Assembly: GCF_964340395.1 (NCBI RefSeq)
Contig: NC_135565.1
Coordinates: 12,665,242 to 12,729,241 of the forward strand
Length of the DNA: 64,000 nt
From: Glandiceps talaboti
Lineage: Eukaryota; Hemichordata; Enteropneusta; Spengelidae
Reading direction: 5' to 3'
In this document: positions 12,401-26,040 of the stretch, in pieces
How positions within the stretch are numbered: position 1 is the stretch's first letter
Layout: every line of letters begins with the position of its first letter
Position numbers and translations under genes: made by a program
The notes under the pieces: model-generated
The model's input: the letters and a program-made list of their open reading frames with translations, nothing else
The model's database searches: none
Told to the model about the DNA's origin: nothing

Positions 12401-15400
12401 AGGTAAATTTACCGCAATTAAGGGACAACAATGCTCATTAAAAAATTGATGGTCTGGGCAAACAAAAGCCTCACCCATACTAAATTAAATGACAAAGGCT
12501 GATTAAGTTTAATGAGATCAAGGAGAGGGGACTAAAATGTCTGCACCACTCACAGAGTACATAAGGCCTCTTCAGATTTTTACAACTATATTTCAGTCAA
12601 GTTGCAAGGTGCAGGGTTAGTGAAAATAACTTTTCTGTTGTCCCGAAGCATGCAGAAATAGCGATCAAATAAAACCACTCCTGCCTCAGTGGAATTAAAT
12701 ATTCACATGGACACTACAGGGTAAGAGAATGCAAAATAGGCAAAGGAGAATTTGGTAGAAAACAGTGGCACATATACTGGTATGTAACTGAAGAATGGAA
12801 TTGTGGACTGAGCCATAGAAAGCAGTGAAAGATCTGAATGCATCATAAAAATACATTTAACCTTGACGTCAAAGAGGGCAACGCAAAGGATGAAACTAAC
12901 AACCCTTACTGATGTAATTTGTATCTTTACTTTTTAACATTTTTTGAGACTCGTTTTTCTTTATGTTTTATCACTTTCTTGTGATCACATTCACAACGTA
13001 CCTGGCTGTCTTGATGGGTATGGGTTTGGTGTTTTGTTGCCATAGTGATCACTCTGACCAGGTGATGACAGCTCCTGTCCTCGTCTTCCTGGTTGGTTGC
13101 TAGGGTTACCAGGTGATGAATAGTGGTCCCTCTGTGATGGTGCAGGCATTGAATTTGGGTTGTAGGGAGAATTGATCACATCTGGTCCTGATCTAGGCCT
13201 CCTCCCACCTGGAGTGCCATGACTACCACGAGATGAAAATGACCTGAAACCTGCCTCGTCATCATCATCATCGAAAGGTGGTCTCTGTTCCATCGGCTGT
13301 CGGTGATCTACTGGAGGTCGGTGTTCCATTTGTGGTCTGTGATCCATCGGTGGTCTGTGATCCATTGGTGGTCTGTGATCCATCGGTGGTCTGTGTTCCA
13401 TCGGTGATCTGTGATCTATCGGTGTCCTGTGATCTCGTATTGGTGGTTGATGTGGTATATCATAGTATCCTTCTATCGCAGATCTCGGTCTTTCTTGTAC
13501 ACCCGGATCATTGTTGGTTCGCGGTGAACGTAGAGATCTGAAACCTGCTTCATCTTCATCTTCAATAGGTCTCTTCTGGCCACTGTGAGGTGCTGGAACA
13601 CTCTTTCTATTCTGTTGATCTCTGAAAGATATAAAGGAGACAGAGAAGTGTATGGCAATACAGAAATTAAACATCTACATTCGGATGATTATACCGCCAC
13701 CTAGTGGTCAGCTGTAACTATGGAATTTGTCATGCATGATTCTGATGAGAATCATCGCCCAAGACACATCGAGAGCTCAATACTAAAAATTCTGAACTGC
13801 TTGTGCGTTATTGACCTTGTAAATCAATATAGAATTCAACTCTAAAACAGCAATTATAATGTTCAGCAATAAGATCACTGAAAGTATTACAACAGAACAC
13901 TGTTTGAGGGTTTACAACAGCACACTACTGTACACTGGAATGAGGCATCATGGGATTTACACCAACTTAGGAGTTTCACACTTCTTGAAACCTTCCCCAC
14001 ACAGTATTTGTGTACTTCCGAAAGTGTCTCACCCAAGCATACAGCAGGCCTCTTATAACCCATTTCTGCCAACACTAATATAGAGGTGGCACAAGGGAGG
14101 ATGGGTGAAAACGAATTTTCTGAGTGTCCTAAGTATGCCCTCTAAGTTCAATTTGACATGCCACTTATACACACAATTTCTAGTGATGCACCAAAATATG
14201 GTGTTCCCCTATTTCTTACTATGTATTGACTCACAAGAAATGCAAGTTTTTATTATTTTGACTCACAACAACAAAATCTGGCGATCATTAGAGGGCATAC
14301 AGGTGCCCTACGACTATTGTTAATTATCTATGACGTCTGCTACATGTATACTTACTGTAATCCTCTCTGTAATACAGTTGCTAGTGTCAAATTACTTATC
14401 CAATTTATCATGTCTTTTTCTGTGTCCGCATAAAAATAATATGTCCTCATATTGGCATGAACACACTGTAAAAGTAAATAAAAAAACATAGTTCAACATG
14501 AGAAGAGAATGGACAGTCTACGTCAGATTGGGATAAACATATTGATAAGAAAACAGTTGTTTAGTAGTACTATAGCAACAGTTGCCATAGCAACAGTTGG
14601 TCCAGAACATATGAATGATGCTATGTAATACTTATGACTCCACTAATGAGATAATAGTAATGCAAAAAACCCTGGGATTGAATCATGAGCCTTTAAGTTC
14701 TAGTTCTGATTAGGATGCCAATTTTGATCAGAAAGACTTCGCCTGGCACCAGTACAGTGCCATTAGTAACACCACCTAAGCATGTTAGTAACTGGAACTT
14801 GGAAGGGCTAATGTGTCTGCACCAGCCCTATGTTGTAGATCAGTGCTAACACCAGACTGGCACTAATACCAGTGTTAATGCAGGAGGAAACCGGAGTACC
14901 CGGGGAAAACCTGTGTTGTTCGGTAGTCAAACTGAACGACGCTATTCTTACTTACAGCGTGGTAAATTTAATGGAACCCTGAATGGGGTTCGAACCCCGA
15001 CTACAGTGGTAAGAGGCAAGTGGTTTAACTCTCGGCCACCGACAACCCTAATCATCAGGCTAGCAGACACAGTATTAACATCAGGCTATCAAACAAGGAA
15101 GGAATTCTTGAGCTGCAGTTGCAAAAATCAAGTCTAAAATACTAATAAAAGAATGAATATAGGAGGTATACTGACCTTAAATGCATATTTCTTGTGAATT
15201 TTATCTTCTGGAGTGACAGGACTTATTTCATAACTTGGCAGGAGGACAGAGGTTAAATTGGTTTCTTCATCAGGACCTATGAAACACAAAATAAATGATT
15301 TTATAAGTTTATATCATGGCTAATCTAGCTGTCCAAAGCGCTTTACAAATATTACCCCTGGCTCGGATCTATAGCGACACAATGGCCCTTTATACTTCAA

Positions 15401-18400
15401 CTCCCTGGGGAGTATACAATCCATTGCAGCCTTTATAAGCACATAGGATTAAAGCATTCACATTGCAACCTCTATCCTATACAGTTCCCCAATTATACAG
15501 CTGGTTGACTAAGGCACAGTCATGGTTCAAATCTTGCCCAAGGACTTTAGCCACGCAGAAACAAACGGCAGCGACGGGGCTCAAACCTGCAACCTGCAGA
15601 TTCCAAGCCGGCCACTCTAACCATTCACCCATCATGACTTAGGGCATCTATTCAATATAAGCTATTGAATAGATGATAATTTAATTCACAAGAGGGTGAT
15701 ACATTATACATGTCATATTTCAAAAGCAAGTGTCTTTTGACTATTACAGTTCAGCATGTGCACAGAGAGTTGAACACCCAAGATAATCTCTAAACAAAAG
15801 TAATGGGCAAAGAATTATTCCACCACAAGAGGGTGCTGTTTGGTGGTTTGATTATTGATTTAAAGGTGATTCAAAATGCTCACATTCACTATCGCTAATT
15901 TGCTAGACGACATGTTTGTGAAATGCATTCTGGTTTTAAAACTTTTCAAAAGCGTCTGCAAACACCTTAAAATGACCCTTTTTCAGTCACTTCCCTTCGG
16001 ATTTACTTAGAGAGTTTTCGGGTATTTCCGGTCCCACCTAGACCACGGGATTTTATGACGTCATAAAGAGACATGGATAGCACGTAGCCTATGGCGAGCG
16101 TAGTCACTAGGTGAACAAAACTCAACAGCATTGTGAAAAAATACATTGCTAGTGGTTGTAACAGACATCAGTAAACAAAAACTACACTCTACATGTCTTA
16201 TTAACCAACATTTACCGATATTTACTCACACTTTCTGACTAATTGGCAGTGTCCAGTGGTATAAATGCTAAAATATGATCTCCCCATATTATGGCAAAAT
16301 AAATCAAAACGGCTAGACAACGGAAAGATGTATTACCTTTATAGATGAAGAGACAAAAGTCTGACAGAACACACCATCTTCTTTTCCAAGCCCTCAAACC
16401 ACCAGTTTCTTGTTTGTAAAGCCATCCTTTTAAATTGGCACGCGATGAATTACTTCGTTTGACAGTTGGCAAGTGTTTTCTTGGCACTTTTTTGTTCACA
16501 AAGTTAGGTTTCTCCATACTGTCAGTATTAGTAGAAGATACTGTACTACCAGTAATACTTATTTGATCTTTCTTTGGTGTCCTGTTATTTAAAAAATTTT
16601 AAAAAAAAGATGGAAAAATGAATTATCAAAGCTGCACTAGCTGAAACGGGAACATTTTTTGAAACTATAGTGATCTACTTATTCATAATATCCTACATAC
16701 AGCATTGAATCACCTGTCGGTAAATGTCAATGTAGTCTGGATGCCAACTGTGGTCTAAGTGAGTGAAAGTATAAATTGTAACGATACTGTATAGGAACTA
16801 GACTAATGTAAATGTGAAGCTGTACACTAACGATAATTCAGGGCTTGAAAAGAACTTTTTTCTATGGTAGAGGGCAACCACTTTCAGAAATTGGTTGCCC
16901 AAGGATGGTGACCAATAGTTTCATATACCTGAACTGAAAACAGAGTTACTCTATTGTAAATAAGTTTGTTATTAAAATATTTCCTGTCTGCAAATCTCCC
17001 ATCCTTTAAATCATCGCATAATCAATGGTACATTGTAGCCTGAGTGGGCTACCAGCTGTAAATTATGGTAGCCCCATGCCATGACAAGAGTGGGCAGTCT
17101 GTGGACAGGGGACTACTGTTAATTTTGAGCCTTGGATATAGTACAATAAATACAATTAGAGCAATTTCGGTGTCCACACCCAAAAATCGACGATCAGAAT
17201 TTCAACCTGTTACTCTACTATGGGTAAAATGACAGGGTCTGTGATAAAATCAACCTCTAATTAACATTTAAAATGCCTCAGTATTCATTTGGTATTTCAA
17301 CTATTTTTTGTGAATATCTTGTTGGGTGTCTGAATTCTGATGGACAAGAAATATACCAGTTAAAGCTAGTGTAGTTTTAAGATTACTTATCTACAATAAA
17401 CTACATCAATTAATCAATAAATCAATCAATCAATCAATCAATTGATCAATCAATCAATCAACTGGACATACGTTTCCAGTACAACAGAACATTCAAAGGT
17501 ACTGTACAGTTAAGAGTTGAAGACTTCAGAAAATGAACACATTTCAGTCAGTTTCTAATTGATTACAGTTTAATCAGACTGTGCCAAATGATTTGTAAGT
17601 CTATACACACCCAGACAAGTGACCAACAGTTTAACAAAGGTCATAGGTCACATATGTACATGTAGGTCAAAAGGTCAACACTTTTTGTGCTGGGAACAAT
17701 TCCTCTATTTTCTTACATCTTTACTATTATCTGTTATTTTTATAGACCCATACAATGTTCTGATTGTTCCCTGTAGGCCAAACAAGCACTCAACCTAGAC
17801 TGCAAATTTTGTAGTCCGCAAAACACTAAGAAATGTTTACAGCATACTTGCACAGCTGTTCGTGTGATAGTTTAACACTCAAGTATGTGATGGTATGTCT
17901 TCTACAGTCCAGTGTTCTCCCCAGGGTCATTAAACCATGTCAAACAAAAATTGCTTAAAATGTTGAAAAGTAATTTGCATATCAAAATAATCCTTTCATA
18001 TGCAAATTTAACCATGATGCTTGAATAAATTCCTGTGGAGAATACGGACATCTTTAGCATGACATCACTTTACCACTGTAAAAAACTTTCTCTGTAATGT
18101 TTAGAGATTTTTAAGGCCCAGTTCAGATAAGTTAAGGTTTAATATTAAATTTGAAAACAGTTGTCTGAAAGAGTTACATCATACATGTCCTTTGAACTGA
18201 CAACAATAAATGTATTTCCACAACGAGAACCTCAATCATCACTATTCTTAAACACTGCTAAAGCCTAAGAAAAGTTTGGTTCCAGTTAATACCCGACTAA
18301 AACCATTGAAATAAATTAAAGTTGGGTAATATTTCTAAAATAATAACCTTTCTGAAATCGAAGAAATTGGCAAGATATTACTAAAACAGCATGATATTCC

Positions 18401-21400
18401 TGCTACAATTATATAAATATACATGTGTGTATATATGGTTTGATTTTTACTAATCACACTGATGTTCCGGCTTAATTAGAACCATTGAACACCTTGATGT
18501 GAAGGAGTAACAGGTCATGTCAAGGGTCAAGGGTCAAAGGTCAAGTGTTTAAGGTGCAGGGTCGGGGACGTTCCCTGTCAATCAAAATCTGATTCATAGT
18601 ACTTTTGATATCAAAGAATAAGAGAAATGACTTTACCTTTCCACCAAGTAGTGATAGTCATCTGTTATTTCTGGTCTCCCAGTGGCTGGACTATTAAATG
18701 TGGTCTTCCACTCATTATGACTAAAAAACAAAGAAAAGAAAAGATCTCTTTTAAATTCCATGCATTTTAGTGTTTCAGTAATGATTTCTATTAGAAATGT
18801 GTGTCATTTTAATGTTTGGATAAATCAAAGACATTCTTTATAATTCTACAGTAACTGATTTATACTAAGATTCTTGGTATTTCTGTGTGGTATTTATTCT
18901 TTGTACTTATTGGTAAATGAACATGTTACCAGTGTACCCTCTAAGCCAATTTGATGTGCCACTGACACATACAATTTCTAGTGACGCACCAACATTTATT
19001 GTTCCCCTATCTCTTACTATGTGGTGACTCACAAGAAATGCCATTTTGACTCACAACAACAAAATTTGGCTACCATTAGAGGGACACACTGCATGTTACG
19101 TATCCTACATGTATCACACTAGCACTGTACAGTCCACTGTTCCTTTCCACCACAATAACACATACATATACGATAGCCAGACTTTTATAGCTTGCTCCTA
19201 AAAACTTTGGAATTTCTCTCCTATAGGCAAGCTGCAAATCTGGAAATTGTCAAACTGAAAACATACAATGTACACATGTACATGACTTTTAATACATAAC
19301 TGTTCATGAAAGAATTCAATGCTAATCTTTCACTGCCTTTAAATAGAACAATGAGTGTTTATTCTCGCAAACCAGAGTTATTATTTCTACCACTACATTT
19401 TGAAATATATAGTGGGAGGCGGAGGCGCGTTAAAAATATTGCCATAAAACAGGTCGTGGTTTGCGACGATGTGAGTGTTGTGCTTTTTTCATTCTTGAAT
19501 TTTGATCGTTGGATAGAAATACTAAAATAATCTTAATAACAATGTGAATTTATAATAAGCCTTTTCCCCTGAGAGCTCAAGGTGCTCACATCCCCCCACT
19601 CCCACCCCCACCTCCACCCCCTTCCTGTTGGCAAACTCAACATTACCAATTATACACACATATACATACATATATCAATATTGTATACAACATGTTTTCA
19701 TTGCCCAGACATGCTACACACTCAGACAATAACAAATCATTTCTATTTTTAGAAATAAGGCCAACATATTTTTAGAGAAATTATTCAACACATACATTGT
19801 ACATGTATGTGAATATAGTGACATATTTGTGAAACGTGAATAAATATATGCATTTAAAGATTCTCTTGTCTACAATAGCATTCAATGTAGGATGGTGTTG
19901 AGTAAAGAGACACTTGTTGGTTTCAATATTGACACAGTTCAATGTTTTGTTAGGGTAAGATGTAAAATGTAAAATCTGCCTGTATTTTTTCATATAACAT
20001 TAGCTAGGCTGAATATGATTATACATGTAGAAAAAGTACATGTGTATACATGTACATTGGTAAGAAATAACTACTTTTATTTCTGTATTCTGATTTCCAG
20101 TGTGTAATAATAATAGTAAATACTAATGTTGGTTTTTATATAGCACTTTCCCACTCTGTGCTCAAAGCACTTTACAATTATTACCCCTGGCATGGATCTA
20201 TAGTGGCACAAATACCCTTTACTTCCTCAACTCCCTGGGGAGCATACAATCCATTGCAGCCTTTATAAGCACATAGGATAAAAGCATTCACATCACAACC
20301 TCTATCCTACCAGGTCCCCAATTATACAGCTGGGTTGACTGAGGCACCGTCATGTTTCAAATCTTACCCAGGGACTCTAGCCACTCAGAAACAAATGGCA
20401 GCAATGTGGCTGAAACCTGCAAACTGCAGATTCCAAGCTGACCACTCTAACTATTTACCCATCATGATTCCAAGTACTAACTACATGTGCTATTTTGTTC
20501 CTCTCCTCTATACAAAATGTAATCCCCTCCAAATTATTCTAACCTTTCTCAATCTAAATGAGACTGACTAGAGAGAGACTAGACTGTACAAATGTATAAT
20601 ACAGATGTACATGTAGTCCTGGTAGAACGGTTATTCCAGAACATCAACAAATGAGTTCTCTGGACAGTGGAGATTCTACATTTTTCAAAGTTTTTTCTTT
20701 CAATTTTATTAGACTGCATGTAAATGTATGCAAGCTATATTAATTCTTGAGGTTGAAATTGTTTCTAGGTTTAATAATAGACTCTCTCACAGTCCTCGGA
20801 GCATCGCATCACATCGCTAAAAAGGGCTGTTTTGTATGTACCGATATCTACATTTTGTACTGCATAACTGTACGGTGGGCCGTCATCAACTACATACATG
20901 TAGGGCTTATCATTTGTTGACAAATTGTTGCAGAGTCGCAGTAACATGTCAACAAATGATTATCCCTATGTAGTCAATGAGGGCCCACAGTACAAGGATA
21001 TTCTATTACAATTATGCAGTAGATATTGGTACATACAAAACAGCTAATTGTAGGGATGCAATGCTCACTGCAATGATATTGTATGTGGTCTGAAAAGTTA
21101 AAAATTTTCACATGGGAAAATCAGAGAGTCAAAAATAGCAAGTAGACATTTTACAGTCGAGTAATTTGTACAAATGTACATGTATCTGTAAATAACAGCT
21201 ATGGATGAATTTTTATACATGTCACATCGCATGAAAAAATATGGACCACTTATAATGAAGCTATTAGAAGGGGCATATCATTCCTGAAAACACCATTTTT
21301 GATTTATTTTGGAATTCCACACCAGGAACAGGATATAGATATATTTACATTAAAAAGCAATGGCCATTCTGTAACGGTGATGAAAAGTACTAGTGAAATG

Positions 21401-24400
21401 AAAACTAAAACACTTCCATACTGAATTGTAGAAATCATGTATTCAATATTCCACCACTGTGTACAATAGACATTTAATTGCACAGAGTCAATACACTGAA
21501 TAGTCCTTGTTATACAACGCATTCATATCAAAAGGTGAATTCAAAGCACTTTGTATTGAACGCTGAACAGCTAAGGGTCTGTCTCATATTATCACACTAA
21601 CATAGAAACTGAAATTAATGGGGTTGAAGGTTAGCACAATTTTAATTTATTTATAAAATTGTTGTATTACAAATACTACACTGACCAAATCCCCATCCTG
21701 CACTCTCAACCCCAACCCCCCCCCATAAAGGTAAAATATCTGTAACTGAAGCATTATGGGAATATCTGTCCCAAAACAAGTAGTATGTACACAATGTACA
21801 TTGCAATGACATTCTTGATGTTGTTGTACATGAAAATGCTCAAAGGTTTATTTTAACTGCATAGTATTTCTGTATTTACCAAGGTGTTAATATCTTATGA
21901 ACAGTAGAGATGATACATAGTCAAGTTCTACAATGTACCTGTGGTGTTGAATTATCTCTTTAACAGAGATTTGAGATTTGATTCCACAGATAACACTATA
22001 ATCTGATTTATACACAGTTAGACTCTCTCACAGGCCTTGGAGCATTGCATCATTAAAAGGACTGTTTTGTATGTACATGTACCAATATCTACTGCATAAT
22101 TGTACTGGGGGCCCTCATTGACTACATGTATGTACACAAGGCTAGTCATTTGTTGACGTGTTACTACTGGAGGCTTGGCAAATAACATGGAGTCGCAGTT
22201 ACATGCCAACAAATGCTTACCCCTATGTAGTCGATAAGGGCCCACAGTACAAGGTTATTCAAGTACAATTATTTGGTAGATATTGGTACATACAAAACAG
22301 CTAATAGTGATGTTCCCAAGGACTGGTGAATGAGTCAAACTACACAGTACAACACTACAGGTAGCATAGTAAAGACCACAACAACTAACACAAGCATGAC
22401 TATTGAACTAAAACACTTCCAAGACTTTGCTTCCAGAACTTTTCGTGAAAATGTGAGATGGACCCTAAAATATCAAACGGCGAACCACTATAAATAGTGC
22501 AGTGAATGTCTATAGACATATCATTGTTGTCATTTCATACTTAATTTCCTCATTTAATGAAGTGATTATTAAATTATGATTGAAATTCCTAATAATTGTG
22601 TTCAATAAAACACAACATGTATTAATATAATTGATAACTTGTTTGACAACAAATTACACAATATATTAATCAAAATTTTTTTTATGTGAATTACCCAAAA
22701 TAGATTATGTGTAGCAATGCTGTCATTTGATATTTAATTTCCTTACATGAGTTAAGACATTCTCTTCATTATTTTTTTTCATATTTCAATTTTTTTTTTT
22801 TTTGGGGGGGGAGCATTTATTTACAATGGGTGTATGAATGCGAACTGAGAATGCTGCTATAAAACATATATTTTTCTAAAAATACATTTGAGACAGCACT
22901 CCAACTGTTACAACAATGAGTATTTCTAGATAACTGTCAGGCTGAAATTACCATGGGTCTGTTTTCATTACGGAAAACAAAACATAGTAAATAATCTCTA
23001 TATTGTTTGGGGAACAAAACTGTCTGACAAACATATAGAGAAAATCTGATACACACCACTGGGTTTTTTTAAGCTATAAAAGTTCAGTGGTATTTTACGA
23101 AGATATAAACACGTACATTTAATTTCCGTGTGTTTCTTCAGGAAATGAAACTGAATTCCTTTTTATAGACAGTAAATAGCAGTAAATAGGCAAAACATTA
23201 CTGCATCATTTCAGAAACTAGTAAACTTTAATGGAATTCTCATTAGAACGCTTTTACGTACATGTTCTGTATCTACATAAATAAATTTGATTTTGAAAAC
23301 ACAGAATTGATGCAGGAAATGTGGTATGAAGTAATATATTTTTATGACATAAATGAACATGTATGAAAATTAAGTTTTCACCAGCCTATATACAAATATA
23401 TCATACGCACAAAATGTAGTTAATATTAGCCAAGCCTTAGAGGACATGCTGACTTTTATAGTTCATCCGGTGTAAAAATTGGATTTCTAAAAACAAGACA
23501 GGAAATGTGATATATGCATAGTGTAATTTGCTCTATTTTTAATGGAGAATAAATTAAAATGTACAAAATTTCAATTTTCATCAAGTTAGTAATAATAGGC
23601 TATTTTTGTGATCTCATACATAAATTTCACTTCTAAACTCAGAAACGAAGTAATACCTTTATGCATGTGTATCTTTTTACTAGTTTTTTTTCCTAATATC
23701 AGCACATTTTGAACACTTTTTCAAATAGTGTATTTTTGTTGTCTTTTATGTTTGTTTATGTTTTTCCAATCAGTTGTACAGCGCATTGTGATTATTTTTA
23801 ATGCAATGCACTTTTATATAAGATATAAAAATTAAGATTATTATTAGAAAATGTAGTAGCTTACATATTTTTTTTTATAGATTGTCAATTTCAATTCTCA
23901 GCAAGCTTCATTGTATTAATTGCATTTTGAGTATCTACTAATTATTGATTTCTAAAACACTGACATGATGTAGGAAATACATATTCTATTTTTGAGGACA
24001 ATGTTGAAGTACTAAATGTGTTCACCAAAGTTTTTACATGGCTTAAAATCTAACAAGGCTTCCCTTCAAGATGATCAAGTGGAGGAAGCTACATGTGCTC
24101 CTTTCAGGAAATAACACTGTACTTTTTGTTACTAGCGTTTTTACAATTTCTAGCCTTGAACTTAGTCGTTGGCTTTCATGTTTGAATTTAATGATTGCCA
24201 GATTTGTAAGGCAGTGACTAGTGTCTCTAGGCTATGCAATTTCAGGGACAGCAGTACTACTAGTTTATGTCCACACATGTGGTACATTTTATCGCAGACG
24301 TCCACACACAATGGTGATAATAGAAATGCGTACACTGACCTACATCACATACAGGAGATTATAACTAAATTGTGTACAGTACAGTACAACAGCTCGGTAA

Positions 24401-26004
24401 ATCTGAATACGTTGCACGAACACAACTACAATCTCACACACAAAATGTACATGTTATATGTGTCTACACTTCAACATGTACAAAATGCCTAAAATAAAGA
24501 GACTGCAATTCAGTAATTCCACACCATCTATTTTCACAACTTCCGTTACAGAATCCACATTGTGTCCTCAAAATGAACATCAGTTTGTATAGCTCTTTAC
24601 AATAACATGTACTATACATTGAAATAAAAACTGACACAAAAAAACAGCATAACTTACTCGTTTTTTTTGATGTAAAATCACTTTTCTGAAAGAATTTCAC
24701 ACAGTAGCTAACTTCTGAGTGCAATTTTAACTGCTAACTGTCACCAGTATCACATTTCTGTCTGCACTGTGCATCCGCCAACAACACCAGCAACTACATC
24801 AAACGTATCACCGTTTTTCTATGTCATATAGCCATGACCTTTGACCTCAGGTCATATTCACTTTCCAGATGCTCTTACAGTTTCTAAATTGATTTATATC
24901 TTTTTAATAGTTTAATAAACTTTGATAAATATGAGCCAATAAAAAACCAATGCATCATATGTGCTTTCTATCTTTTCATTTACAGGAATATTTATTTATC
25001 AAATCATACATACATTCATATTTTTATGCAAAGCAGCTTCTGATATACACAATTTTGAACGACGAATTTTACAATGAAGTGTTCTTTGTGCAGTAACTTT
25101 TCAAATACACCATTTTCATTACAATTTCAGTCTTACTTTAGAATGTTTTCTATAATATTGATCATACATTTCTAACATATTGTAAATATTATCAAATAAC
25201 TAATTAAATTATGTTCTCACATACAAGGCCATTAATGACAGATGTTCTAAAATTACATTTATCTACCTTCACAATTTTACATTTTGTATTTCTATTTTTA
25301 TAAACATAAATAATTCATGCCACTACCAAAGATTTTACCAATTTTGATATATTTCACTTTTCGACAACTTAAAGTGGACATACATGTATTGATGAAGATT
25401 GGGTATTTATTTGGGATTTTTTAATTTATAAAACAATTTTATCATGGCTTCCTACTTGAAAAATCAATGTGAAACAACATATACAAAGTCCTTGTTTGTA
25501 ACTCAATAAATTGCAAAAGATTAACAGATATGTCAAATGTGTGTTTATTGTACATACAATAACAAACTTTTTATACATTTTGTTAGCTTTTTGCAATGTA
25601 CTGAGTTACAAAAACAGACTTGGTCTATATTGTGTCACATTGATTTTTTCAAGTAGGAGGCCATGATAAAATTGTTTTTATAAATTAAAAATCCAAAATA
25701 AATACCCAATCCTCATCTATAATATGGCCACTTTAACTCAACATCACTGTTTTTGATCTTTTCCAACTTTATGTATAGTGTGCATTTAATATTATTGGAA
25801 CTATAAAAATGGAAATACAATGTAAAAGAACATATATCAAGTCCATATTTGTAACTCAATATATTGCAAAAAACCACAAAGTGTATAAAAAGTTTGTTAT
25901 TCTATGTACAGTAACAACCATTTTATACCCTTTTCAATGTTTTGCAATTTATTGAATTACAAACACTATTTATTTATTTATTTATCTATTTTATTTATGT
26001 ATTT

Positions 26005-26040
<36 letters not shown>

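Noticed and set aside
13278-13541. Plus-strand frame with VVCDPS repeats
   Set aside because: Antisense of the DHRPPM coding minisatellite.
14395-14465. Shorter version of PLEKHA exon 7 using an internal GTAATT donor
   Set aside because: It would truncate the PH C-terminal helix; the longer exon to 14356 reads through conserved helix residues to a better GTAAGT donor with matching phase.
14985-14998. tRNA-like sequence with an intact B box (also at 10293 and 15577)
   Set aside because: The cloverleaf cannot be completed and the same body follows in other copies; these are SINE heads, not tRNA genes.
24169-24492. Plus-strand 107-codon frame
   Set aside because: Isolated in an intron, composition like its surroundings, no domain or splice partners.
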